A DNA stretch of 22,769 nucleotides from an uncultured Desulfobacterales bacterium. GTDB lineage: Bacteria > Desulfobacterota > Desulfobacteria > Desulfobacterales > JAFDCJ01. The notes below the pieces were generated by a model. The model ran no database searches and had not been told where the DNA came from. It was given only the letters and a program-made list of their open reading frames with translations. This document shows positions 8,901-16,475 of the stretch, one piece after another (the stretch's first letter is position 1; each line of letters starts with the position of its first letter). The position numbers were made by a program, and so were the translations under genes. The stretch covers positions 1-22,769 of the forward strand of contig CALZJV010000208.1 of NCBI GenBank assembly GCA_945787595.1. The letters run 5' to 3'.

Positions 8901-9086
8901 TTTCCATCCATAAATGGTCTTTTTGCCCAATCTCGGCGTCAATCAGCGCGTTTGTTTGTGCGACGTAGCCAGCTACGTCTCCGCACAACCGCTTGATTTC
9001 CTAAATCTTGGACAAAAATCCGTATTTCTGGATTGGAAACGCTATTGAGTGCCCAAACTGATTTTAACCGATTTGTGGATGGGCAC
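8900..9086 (+). mobile_element. MITE-like element, copy 2 (TSD TAGTTA)
   Basis: A 187-bp second copy of the element at 8335, in the same orientation and nearly identical, without the 16-bp tandem duplication. TAGTTA flanks it at 8894-8899 and 9087-9092; this is the reverse complement of the TAACTA around copy 1, so both insertions used the same hexamer in opposite orientations. Removing the element and one hexamer restores CAT-AGT-TAA in the methyltransferase relic frame, so it landed in that gene's stop codon and changed TAA to TAG. The end sequences GTTTCCATCC and GGATGGGCAC are kept. Confidence 0.8.
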
Positions 9087-9303
9087 TAGTTAATCAGTCA
9101 AAACGTTTGTGCCATATTTATATCGTCGCGCAATCTTGTTTTCCTAATGCTTAAACTCTTCGATTGTGCGGGAATAGAGTGCTTTGACACAAACCCCAGA
9201 AAGAAGAATCCTCGGTAAGGCTGGAAAATATGCTCCAAGAGTATCAGGAGCTTAATATTTGGGTGGGAAAAAGAAATTCAAGCCCATAAGAAAGAGGTAA
9301 GGT

Positions 9304-9870
9304 ATGAAAGTAACAAAACGGGTTGCACTCTATTTCTTCGGCATATCTCTTATTTTGCTGGCAGGTGACTTCTCCCTGTGGGGGGGAGAGGACCACCTGG
9401 CAAAGTTTGGAGTAAATAGGTTAGACAAAAAGATTGATGCCCCGGAATTCACCCTTCCGGATTTAAGGGGCACAAAAAGAAGCCTGAGTGAATTTCGGGG
9501 AAAATTCATCATGTTGAATTTTTGGGCCACCTGGTGACCATACTGCCTCAAGGAGAGGTCCTCTCTGGAAAAGATCCATCAAGATTACAGAAGCAAAGGT
9601 CTGGTCATTTTGGCCGTCTCTATTGATCAGGGAAGCGGTGAAAAAGTTAGAAAGTTGGTGAAAGATTATGTCAAAAGCCATAACCTGACTTTCCTGAATT
9701 TACTAGATCTCAAATCTGAACTTGCCGCCCAATATGGTGTGCGTGGAATCCCGATGAATTTTCTCATAAACCCCCAGGGCAAAGTCGTCGCCGTTGCCAG
9801 CGGCTATCGGGAGTGGGAAAGCGAAGAAGGCCGGAAGGTGATCGAACTGCTAATTTCTGAAGCAAATTGA
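9304..9870 (+). CDS. Selenocysteine-containing TlpA/thioredoxin-like protein (UxxC active site)
   Basis: A 188-residue thiol-disulfide oxidoreductase if the TGA at 9535-9537 is read as selenocysteine. Before it: a signal peptide or membrane anchor (MKVTKRVALYFFGISLILLAG), then APEFTLPDLRG and the strand FIMLNFWATW. After it, in the same frame and without further stops: PYC, an AVSIDQG strand, KSELAAQYGVRGIPMNFLI with the cis-Pro loop, and NPQGKVVAVASGY. This is the complete TlpA/ResA fold with CPYC written as U78-P-Y-C81. A SECIS-like hairpin follows at the expected distance. The start has a ribosome binding site (AGAGGT). The protein would act outside the cytoplasm in disulfide or peroxide reduction; partner unknown. 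An automatic caller will split it into 9304-9537 and a fragment near 9610. The alternative is a point nonsense mutation, but the hairpin argues strongly against it. Confidence 0.88.
9552..9566 (+). promoter_or_regulatory. Bacterial SECIS-like hairpin with GGUC apical loop
   Basis: Bases 9552-9556 (GGAGA) pair with 9562-9566 (TCTCT), with one G-U pair, leaving the loop GGTCC. The E. coli fdhF SECIS that binds SelB has an AGGUCU loop; here the apex is A-GGUC-C. The GGTC begins 22 bases after the first base of the UGA, against about 21 in fdhF. Position, stem and loop all fit recruitment of SelB/Sec-tRNA to the UGA at 9535. The element lies inside the coding sequence, where bacterial SECIS elements are found. 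Confidence 0.82.
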
Positions 9871-10068
9871 TAATAATTTAACTCCGTTTCTGGTTTTGGA
9901 ATTTGTGCTGCGGCTATCTAAAAGAGACTCCCACGGCCTGATCCCGACTCTTTCGTGATTAATATTTTTTTTCAAATAAGTAGCTAAATCATAATCTGAA
10001 AGCAGAAAATCGTCTTCAATCGCTGTGGTTGTCATTTATTCCAATTCTGCAGCTTCCTGGTAGCGTAA

Positions 10069-10371
10069 AACCATCTCGAAGCCGTTGCCGAAGCCGACGG
10101 CCATACCCATAAGAAATCTGTTGAAACCGTCGAAACCTTGCTCGAACTCATTAAGTCAGAACTGGAATCCGGCGATGACGTTATGATCTCCGGCTTCGGT
10201 AAATTCTGTGTGAAAAACAAAAAGAAACGAAAAGGCAGGAACCCGGCCACCGGAAAAGATCTGATTCTAGCACCCAGAAAAGTCGTCACATTCAAATGGT
10301 CTGGGAAACTGAAAGAAAAACTGAAAACAAAGAAAAGACGCGTCAAGAGCATAAAAAATATTGAACTTTAA
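10069..10371 (+). pseudogene. IHF/HU-family DNA-binding protein gene with lost N-terminus
   Basis: The frame encodes NHLEAVAEADGH, HKKSVETVETLLELIKSELE, then the HU/IHF signature: SGFGKFCVKNKKKRKGRNPATGK, followed by LAPRKVVTFKWSGKLKEKL. It matches IHF-alpha-like proteins almost end to end. The usual start (M-x-LTK) is missing: a TAA at 10066-10068 stands where the conserved Lys before Asn-His would be, and no ATG, GTG or TTG follows in frame until a TTG at 10138, which lacks a ribosome binding site and would drop the first helix. The beta-arm and the DNA-intercalating Pro region are intact, so decay is recent. It may be a pseudogene or a shortened protein from the TTG. The lone copy sits apart from pheT-type neighbours. 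Confidence 0.7.
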
Positions 10372-10934
10372 TTTGCCATCGAATAATTTTGAGAGACAAA
10401 GATGGTTTAAGATATGAGTTATATGTATGAAATTTTTATCAATTCTAGATTTTGGCAAGATTCATGACATTTCGTCAAGGTTCCAATTACGGTTAGAATA
10501 AGCAAATATCACAAATTTCTCTCAATGTTTGATACTCAATATACATGTAATTTTGGTAAATTTTTGCTCTTATCAAGTGATCGCAACCCAAGGCTACCCC
10601 TTCAAATTATTACGATTTAGTGATTTCTAATTATCCCATTTGCAGCTGGCTAAGTTAAAAAATGTCAGGTCGGTTCTGATAGGACAGATACGCGCAAAAA
10701 TACCAATAAACTGTACGATTTAATAGGATTAGGACAAAATTAAAAGGTGACATTTAATTACGACAATGCTAAACCTTGTTATCGAGGCCTATATGTTGTT
10801 ATGCAATAGCGGCGGAGCCATAAGTCTTATATTTTCAACGGGCTTCTTTCGAAAAAGTAACTTCTTGTTCTTAAACAATTAAAATTGGAATTAATTTCCG
10901 AAGTCTGTAAAATATCGCGTTTCTGGAGGAAGCA
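10372..10934. other. AT-rich intergenic region before the SxtJ cluster
   Basis: About 560 bp with no supported gene on either strand and no clear terminator, repeat or RNA gene. It presumably holds the promoter for the cluster beginning at 10935, but I cannot point to confident -35/-10 boxes. Confidence 0.4.
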
Positions 10935-11351
10935 ATGATCGATTTACTTCGCGATAAAAAAGTTGGTTTTCCACCTGGAAGCATCACGGCAAAACAATCA
11001 GCCGATACAGGCATGGCAATGGTCCTTATCTGTCTATTAATTACATTTTTTAACAATAGTAAGATTGCATTGTCCATTTCTATTGTACTTTTGATCCTCA
11101 ATATGACTATCCCCAAAATCTATATGCCTCTGGCTAAAATATGGATCGGATTTTCGATAATTGTTGGCAATGTCGTCTCTAGGATATTACTATCGATAAT
11201 TTTTTATGTCTTGGTCACCCCAGTCGGTTTCATCAGAAAGCTTTTTGGAGCCGACCCAATGCAATTAAAAAAGTGGAAAAATGACAACGACACTGTCTTC
11301 CGAGAGCGTAACCATTTATTTCAGGCAAGAGACATCGAAAAACCATATTAA
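10935..11351 (+). CDS. SxtJ-family membrane protein
   Basis: A 138-residue membrane protein with a ribosome binding site (GGAGGAA) 7 bases before the ATG. Hydrophobic segments lie at about 27-60 (two helices, MVLICLLITFF and ALSISIVLLIL) and about 65-105 (IWIGFSIIVGNVVSRILLSIIFYVLVTPVGF), followed by a cytoplasmic tail with GADPMQLKKW. The order, length and the motifs WIGF..iG...srill...fy....P.g...k..g.d....k match the SxtJ-type small membrane proteins found beside NodU/CmcH carbamoyltransferases. Its biochemical role is unknown; a scaffold or anchor for the carbamoyltransferase is a guess from conserved neighbourhood. A DUF5989-like gene starts 12 bp downstream. Confidence 0.8.
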   Translation: MIDLLRDKKVGFPPGSITAKQSADTGMAMVLICLLITFFNNSKIALSISIVLLILNMTIPKIYMPLAKIWIGFSIIVGNVVSRILLSIIFYVLVTPVGFIRKLFGADPMQLKKWKNDNDTVFRERNHLFQARDIEKPY

Positions 11352-11363
11352 TAGGAGCCATAA

Positions 11364-11513
11364 ATGGAATTTTTAACTGATTTATTTGGATTTCTAAAAG
11401 AGCGCAAAAAGTATTGGTTATTACCGCTTATCTTGACCCTGCTTTTGCTTGGAGGGCTAATTGTCTTTACCAGCGGTTCAGCCATTGCTCCTTTCATTTA
11501 TACAATATTTTAA
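11364..11513 (+). CDS. DUF5989-like single-helix micro-protein
   Basis: A 49-residue protein preceded by AGGAG at proper spacing and 12 bp after the SxtJ-like gene. MEFLTDLFGFLKERKKYWLLPLI is a short amphipathic start with basic residues. LTLLLLGGLIVFTSGSAIAPFIYTIF follows as one membrane helix with the conserved small-residue end. The pattern F.FL..RKK.WL.P......G.L......s..APFIY is that of the DUF5989 family, which travels with SxtJ and carbamoyltransferase genes. The gene is easily missed because of its size. Function unknown; probably a small partner subunit in the membrane. Confidence 0.8.
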   Translation: MEFLTDLFGFLKERKKYWLLPLILTLLLLGGLIVFTSGSAIAPFIYTIF

Positions 11514-11783
11514 ATTGAGTGGGTCCGATCAGATTAATGAAGTGAGCCGTTGGTGGAGTTCAGCTTTATCAGAACTCTATTTATGAATAGAATTTGAAAA
11601 ATAGGCAGGTCTTTGCTGACTTTTTACCATTTGAACGACTCTTATGATTTCGGCCAAATGCAGGTAACTGGAATCTTATAATTAATATTGCTGGCCAGAT
11701 CATAAAATGAACAGATGAAAATCTCTTGTGCTTTTTTTCGTCAAAATTCCGGTTGATTGTAATTTTTTTTGGAGGTTTAATCC

Positions 11784-13646
11784 ATGCCAGAAGCCATTTT
11801 AGGATTATCAGCCTTCTATCACGATAGTGCTGCAGCGTTGTTAATAGATGGAAATATTGTTGCGGCTGCTCATGAAGAGAGATTCACTCGAAAGAAGCAC
11901 GATTCGTCATTTCCTTCGAATGCAGCCAGATATGTGTTGAAAGAAGGGGGGCTCTTCTTGGACGATCTGCACGCTGTCGCGTTTTATGACAAGCCGTACC
12001 TTAAGTTCGAAAGGCTGCTGGAAACATATCACGGGTTTGCCCCGCAAGGCCTCAAAAGTTTTACCTCTGCTATACCGGTCTGGATCAAAGAGAAGCTTTT
12101 TATGAAAAAAATGTTAAAAGACGAACTGGATAACATTGGCAGGGGGATTACCCAAAAATTTCTCTTTCCCGAACATCACCTATCGCACGCAGCAAGTGCC
12201 TTTTACCCCTCGCCATTTGATGAAGCCGCTATTATTACGGTTGATGGTGTCGGCGAATGGGCGACCACGACGCTTGGCAAGGGCGAAGGCAATGAAATAA
12301 GAATCCTGCGCCAGTTAGATTTTCCGCACTCCTTAGGACTTTTGTATTCAGCATTTACCTATTTCTGTGGGTTCAAGGTGAACAGCGGAGAATACAAGCT
12401 GATGGGGCTGGCGCCATATGGAAGGGGAAACTTGGAGAGAGCAAAAAAATGGAAAGAAATCGTTCTGGATAAGCTGGTAGATGTACGTGAAGATGGCTCC
12501 CTCTTATTGAACATGGATTATTTCAATTTTGCTACCGGATTGACCATGTGTGATGAAACAAAGTGGGAAGCTTTATTTGGTATTCAAAAAAGAGAACCGG
12601 AAAGTGAGCTGACACAGCCTTATATGGATCTCGCCTGGGTAATTCAAAATATAACTGAAGAAATTGTTCATCGCATGGCGGTCACGGTAAAAGAACTCAC
12701 GGGAAGTAATTATTTAGTTATGGCTGGCGGAGTCGCCCTTAACTGCGTCTCAAATGGCAAGTTGCTGAAAAGTGGCCTTTTTAAAGATATCTGGATTCAA
12801 CCGGCTGCCGGAGATGCTGGCGGCGCGGTTGGGGCCGCTTATGCCGCATGGCATATTTGGAAAGGTAACGGCCGAAAGTCAAGTAATCCTGTGGATGCAA
12901 TGCAAGGAGCTTATTTAGGTCCTGAATTCAACTCCAGCGATTTCAGTCGGGTCGCCATTAAATATGATGCGCCTTACAAAGAATATTCCGATTTCGAAGA
13001 ACTATGCAGGGATGTCGCCAAATTGATAGACCAAGGAAACGTCATCGGTTGGTTTCAGGGTAAAATGGAATACGGACCAAGAGCCTTGGGGAACCGAAGT
13101 ATTGTTGGCGATCCCCGAAACCCGGAAATGCAAAAAAAGCTCAATTTGAAAATTAAATACCGGGAGGGATTTCGTCCGTTTGCACCATCTGTATTAGAAG
13201 AAGATATAAATGAATACTTTGATTTAAATTCCCCAACACCTTACATGCTTCTTGTTGCACCTGTCCAAGAGAAGCGCAGAAAGCCGGTTCCTGATAACTA
13301 TGAGGATCTTAAGCTCTATGATCGACTCTACCACCTGCGGTCTGATATTCCCGCTATAACCCACGTGGATTTTTCTGCAAGAATTCAAAGCGTAAATAAA
13401 AATACCAATGAAAAATACTGGCGGCTGATAAAAGCATTTAAAGACTTAACCGGCTATGGCGTGGTCGTAAATACCAGCTTTAATGTGAGAGGTGAGCCCA
13501 TCGTATGCACTCCAAAAGACGCATATATTTGCTTTATGAGGACTGAAATGGATTATTTGGTAATGGGAAACATGCTATTCGATAAAAGCCGACAGCCAAA
13601 ATGGGAAAAAGACAATTCCTGGAGAGATTTGTACGAACTGGATTGA
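11784..13646 (+). CDS. Carbamoyltransferase of the NodU/CmcH family
   Basis: A 620-residue enzyme, a typical length, with a strong ribosome binding site (GGAGG) before the ATG. The N-terminal Kae1-like domain begins ILGLSAFYHDSAAALL and has EERFTRKKHD, the metal site EHHLSHAAS (His131, His135) and VDGVGEWATT. Further on come GLLYSAFTYFCGF, GEYKLMGLAPYGR and the nucleotide loop MAGGVALNCVSNG. The C-terminal domain has GKMEYGPRALGNRSI (from about 424), FRPFAPSVLEE and VVNTSFNVRGEPIV. The family moves a carbamoyl group from carbamoyl phosphate through carbamoyl-adenylate to a hydroxyl of a sugar, antibiotic or lipid; the acceptor here is unknown. Its neighbours are SxtJ and DUF5989 upstream and SGNH and methyltransferase genes downstream, which suggests tailoring of an exported glycan or small molecule. 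Confidence 0.93.
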   Translation: MPEAILGLSAFYHDSAAALLIDGNIVAAAHEERFTRKKHDSSFPSNAARYVLKEGGLFLDDLHAVAFYDKPYLKFERLLETYHGFAPQGLKSFTSAIPVWIKEKLFMKKMLKDELDNIGRGITQKFLFPEHHLSHAASAFYPSPFDEAAIITVDGVGEWATTTLGKGEGNEIRILRQLDFPHSLGLLYSAFTYFCGFKVNSGEYKLMGLAPYGRGNLERAKKWKEIVLDKLVDVREDGSLLLNMDYFNFATGLTMCDETKWEALFGIQKREPESELTQPYMDLAWVIQNITEEIVHRMAVTVKELTGSNYLVMAGGVALNCVSNGKLLKSGLFKDIWIQPAAGDAGGAVGAAYAAWHIWKGNGRKSSNPVDAMQGAYLGPEFNSSDFSRVAIKYDAPYKEYSDFEELCRDVAKLIDQGNVIGWFQGKMEYGPRALGNRSIVGDPRNPEMQKKLNLKIKYREGFRPFAPSVLEEDINEYFDLNSPTPYMLLVAPVQEKRRKPVPDNYEDLKLYDRLYHLRSDIPAITHVDFSARIQSVNKNTNEKYWRLIKAFKDLTGYGVVVNTSFNVRGEPIVCTPKDAYICFMRTEMDYLVMGNMLFDKSRQPKWEKDNSWRDLYELD

Positions 13647-13832
13647 GAGAGGGAAACTTTAATTAAGATAAATATTTTAATGAATTCATAAACACTTGAA
13701 ACAAGTCGAAGGTCAAGCAACACCGAGGCGGCGCCGGTAATGCGAGTATCGATGCTACGGCCACCATTGCCATCTCAGTCCTCGAGCTATACTACAGGTA
13801 GTTATTCAAACTCTGGGAGAACTTAACGAAAT

Positions 13833-15059
13833 ATGCGACATCTGACAAAGAAAAAGGGATTTCTTACAATCATCCTGGCGATCAGCCTTTTGGTTGGCGC
13901 CGAGATTTCCGCCAAGATCATAGTGTATTACGTTCTGGATATCAAGGACAGCAATTTCTATCACTACTACCGGAAAGACCCAAAGCTTAGACTTCTTATG
14001 TGGAGCAAAAATTTGGAACCACATCCTTACTTTGGTTTTGAGAGCAAACATATCAGACAGTTTGAAAAGCTTCAGAACGAACTCCATCCAAACGATTTTG
14101 TGATTGGCATATTAGGTGGCTCAGTTGCCGGAATGTTCGCTAACTATGTTTCGAAACGACCTGAGTATTTTGATAAATTAAGGGAAGCAATACCATCTTT
14201 TGGAAGCAAGAACCTCCGAATAGCAAGACTTGCCATGGGTTCGGCCAAACAACCTCAGCAATTTTTTATCGCTACCTATTTTTTAGACCAGTTAGACTTA
14301 ATGATTAATATCGATGGTCTCAATGATGCCTCCATTGGACACTACCTTCCTGTATATCCGCTGGAGTTTCCGCTTTTGTCTTTAAAATTTTATCAACGCA
14401 CAAATCAGGGAGGCATGTATGCAATCTTTGGACGTCTAGCTCGCTGGACCTACAATATGGTAAATGTTTTTCCCCGCCGCGTTCCTCTTCTTTCACGAAG
14501 CAGTTTGTATTTCGTCTTATGGTATGGGACCCACGACATACTATACAAAATTGTGAAATGGTTTGAGGCAGCATACTATGCCGCCGCTATAGGAAGCCAT
14601 CAATCAGAAGTGGTTAAAAGCACCACACCCACTGAAATAATGGAAAAGAGACTAAAAATCTGGAAGAGATATACTGCCCTGCAAAATGACATTGTGGGAA
14701 AATGGCAATGGAAACCTGTATTCTTCTTCGTTCAACCTAATCAATATTTGAAGGATTCTAAGATCCTGTCAGATGAAGAAAAGAGAACAGCAATTAATAA
14801 CAGGAGAGCTGAACACACCCATGAGATGATGGTGGGCTTGAAAAGAGGGCTTCAGGATTTGCAAAACTCGGGTATCCCCATTTTTGATCTCACGAGAATA
14901 TTCTCAGATACTAGGGAAACAGTATATATAGATGACGTGGGTCACTTAAACGATCGGGGAAACCATATCATGGCCGAAGAAATTGTGGCTGTTATTCTTA
15001 GGCGTCAAGCAGAAAATGCTCCGCCATCACCGAAGGATGCTCAGACAGGAGAGCAATAG
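13833..15059 (+). CDS. Membrane-anchored SGNH/GDSL-hydrolase-like protein
   Basis: A 408-residue protein with an N-terminal signal anchor (KKKGFLTIILAISLLVGAEI). It then has an SGNH-type block I, VIGILGGSVAG (putative nucleophile Ser97), a block with INIDGLNDAS around residue 156, and a C-terminal block V, IDDVGHLNDRGNHIM, with putative Asp368 and His371. This is the pattern of extracytoplasmic SGNH hydrolases, which act as esterases or O-acetyl transferases on glycans, and such proteins recur beside carbamoyltransferase/SxtJ/DUF5989 genes. The substrate is not known. It lies about 190 bp after the carbamoyltransferase in the same direction. The ribosome binding site is weak (GGGAGAA), but no better start exists. 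Confidence 0.72.
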   Translation: MRHLTKKKGFLTIILAISLLVGAEISAKIIVYYVLDIKDSNFYHYYRKDPKLRLLMWSKNLEPHPYFGFESKHIRQFEKLQNELHPNDFVIGILGGSVAGMFANYVSKRPEYFDKLREAIPSFGSKNLRIARLAMGSAKQPQQFFIATYFLDQLDLMINIDGLNDASIGHYLPVYPLEFPLLSLKFYQRTNQGGMYAIFGRLARWTYNMVNVFPRRVPLLSRSSLYFVLWYGTHDILYKIVKWFEAAYYAAAIGSHQSEVVKSTTPTEIMEKRLKIWKRYTALQNDIVGKWQWKPVFFFVQPNQYLKDSKILSDEEKRTAINNRRAEHTHEMMVGLKRGLQDLQNSGIPIFDLTRIFSDTRETVYIDDVGHLNDRGNHIMAEEIVAVILRRQAENAPPSPKDAQTGEQ

Positions 15060-15117
15060 TTTGTAAGACTGTAACGGAGGGTGATAAGAACTAGAAATTA
15101 TTCGTATAGATGAGGAG

Positions 15118-15158
15118 ATTTAATAAGGCGGTCGTTCAGCCTGTTGGACTTATTAAAT
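15118..15158 (+). promoter_or_regulatory. Perfect 10-bp inverted repeat in the leader of the methyltransferase gene
   Basis: ATTTAATAAG (15118-15127) and CTTATTAAAT (15149-15158) are exact complements around a 21-base GC-richer loop. The structure ends 16 bases before the ATG at 15175 and directly before the likely ribosome binding site (CCTGAGGA). As RNA it could control translation; as DNA it could be an operator. No T-run follows, so it is not a standard terminator. Confidence 0.45.
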
Positions 15159-15174
15159 TACCTGAGGATACAAT

Positions 15175-16197
15175 ATGTTTGATAATGATAAGAATTTTAT
15201 TACTCAGAACATTGATATGTTTTCTTGTCCAAAGTGTGGCGGTGACTTAACTTTTAATAATGAGAGTTTTAATTGTTTTAGTTGCCATCAGCCTTATCAA
15301 GTTTTTGATGGTATTCCATCGTTATTTTGGCCAAATGATTGGGACTCTTCGAAAGAAGACGTAACTGACAAAATCAAATCGTTTTATGAAAAAACCCCCT
15401 TCCCTAACTACGATGATTTTGACAAAGTAGATAGTCTAATTAACAAAGCAAGAAAAGGTCTTTTCGCGAAATTATTGGATGATCAAATTCCTTTTGGTAC
15501 TCGTATTTTAGAATGTGGTTGTGGCACCGGACAGTTGACAAACTTCCTATCTATTGCCAACAGAACCGTAATCGGGACAGATATTTGCATGAATTCACTA
15601 AAAATGGCTAATGCATTTAGAGAAGCAAATGATTTAAAAAGAGCGCATTTTTATCAAATGAATCTATTTCGCCCATCCTTCAAACCACAAAGTTTTGATT
15701 TGGTGATTTCAAACGGAGTTCTTCATCATACCAGTGCCCCCTTTTTAGCATTCAAATCAATATCCAATCTCGTTAAACCAAATGGGTACATATTAATAGG
15801 TCTCTATCATAAATATGGAAGATTAGCTACCGATCTTCGCCGGGTAATATTTAACATGACAAAAGATAAGTTAAAATTCCTGGATCGGCGGGCAATAAAC
15901 AAAGATATTAGCCAATCTAAAAGGAATGCTTGGTTTATGGACCAATATAAGAATCCTCACGAATCTAAACATACAGTCGGAGAAGTTTTACATTGGTTAG
16001 ATAGTACCAAATTCATATTCATCCATAGTATACCTAAAACAGTGCCATTTGAAAGTATTGATGAGTCAGAAAGATTGTTTAAACCAGATAGGTTAGGTAA
16101 TCAGCTTGAAAGATTTATTGTAAATATTGGAATGATATTTACAGGACATAGAGAAGGGGGATTTTTTACAATCATTGCTAAGAAAGCAAAAAGGTAA
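15175..16197 (+). CDS. SAM-dependent methyltransferase with N-terminal zinc ribbon
   Basis: A 340-residue class I methyltransferase. A Trm112-like ribbon opens it, with Cys18, Cys21, Cys34 and Cys37 and then YQVFDGIPSLF. Motif I is RILECGCGTGQL (from about 112), an acidic residue in GTDICMNSLK follows, and the motif IV region is LVISNGVLHHT, with later LVKPNGYILIGLYH. About 100 residues at the C-terminus are not family-typical and include a late hydrophobic patch (FIVNIGMIF). It is the last gene of the carbamoyltransferase cluster and probably methylates the same product; the acceptor is unknown. It is visibly more AT-rich than the carbamoyltransferase gene, suggesting a different origin. A group II intron fragment begins about 10 bp past its stop. 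Confidence 0.85.
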   Translation: MFDNDKNFITQNIDMFSCPKCGGDLTFNNESFNCFSCHQPYQVFDGIPSLFWPNDWDSSKEDVTDKIKSFYEKTPFPNYDDFDKVDSLINKARKGLFAKLLDDQIPFGTRILECGCGTGQLTNFLSIANRTVIGTDICMNSLKMANAFREANDLKRAHFYQMNLFRPSFKPQSFDLVISNGVLHHTSAPFLAFKSISNLVKPNGYILIGLYHKYGRLATDLRRVIFNMTKDKLKFLDRRAINKDISQSKRNAWFMDQYKNPHESKHTVGEVLHWLDSTKFIFIHSIPKTVPFESIDESERLFKPDRLGNQLERFIVNIGMIFTGHREGGFFTIIAKKAKR

Positions 16198-16206
16198 TTC
16201 ATGGCT

Positions 16207-16475
16207 ATCGAGATAGGGAGGAGCCTCACAGCTCCCCCCTCCCACACCACGCAGCATACGGGTCCGTACTGCGCAGTTCGGCTGATCAGAGGGGAACGAA
16301 AGTCCAAGTGATTCGAAGAGATCATCAGGCAAGGCGATATTAACCCACTTTACTTTGCTCATACGCCAGGGGCCTTTACGTGCACAGCCTGTCGTTACGG
16401 TATAGTTTCGCGACACTCCTCTTTTCAGGAGTTCACCCACACGGCTTTTTCGGTTTTTCTCTCCGAGCCGGAGGC
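16207..16475 (-). mobile_element. 3'-terminal fragment of a group II intron (maturase tail, domains V-VI)
   Basis: On the minus strand one frame reads LGEKNRKSRVGELLKRGVSR, then CARKGPWRMSKVKWVNIALPD and LFESLGL. This is the tail of group II intron maturases (R....L..LG......W...RKG.WR.....). After it, about 16246-16280 forms a long stem closed by GTACGG-ACC-CGTATG, fitting domain V. Next, 16207-16243 forms a GGGAGG/CCTCCC-type stem ending CTATCTCGAT, fitting domain VI and the intron 3' end. The reverse transcriptase, domains I-III and the 5' end are gone, so it cannot splice or move alone. The 3' end lies about 10 bp past the methyltransferase stop. The call rests on recalled intron patterns. 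Confidence 0.55.

Noticed and set aside
8235..8988. Minus-strand open frames with repeated protein-like sequence (GDVAGYVAQ...AEIGQKDH)
   Set aside because: They are translations of the two inverted-repeat elements; they lack starts with ribosome binding sites and exist only because the element is repeated.
9914..9926. 13-bp match CTATCTAAAAGAG shared with 19041-19053
   Set aside because: A few exact 13-mers are expected by chance in a window of this size and composition.
13724..13801. GC-richer open stretch NASIDATATIAISVLELYYR before the SGNH gene
   Set aside because: It looks peptide-like and may be the tail of a lost gene, but I recognise no family and there is no start or ribosome binding site.
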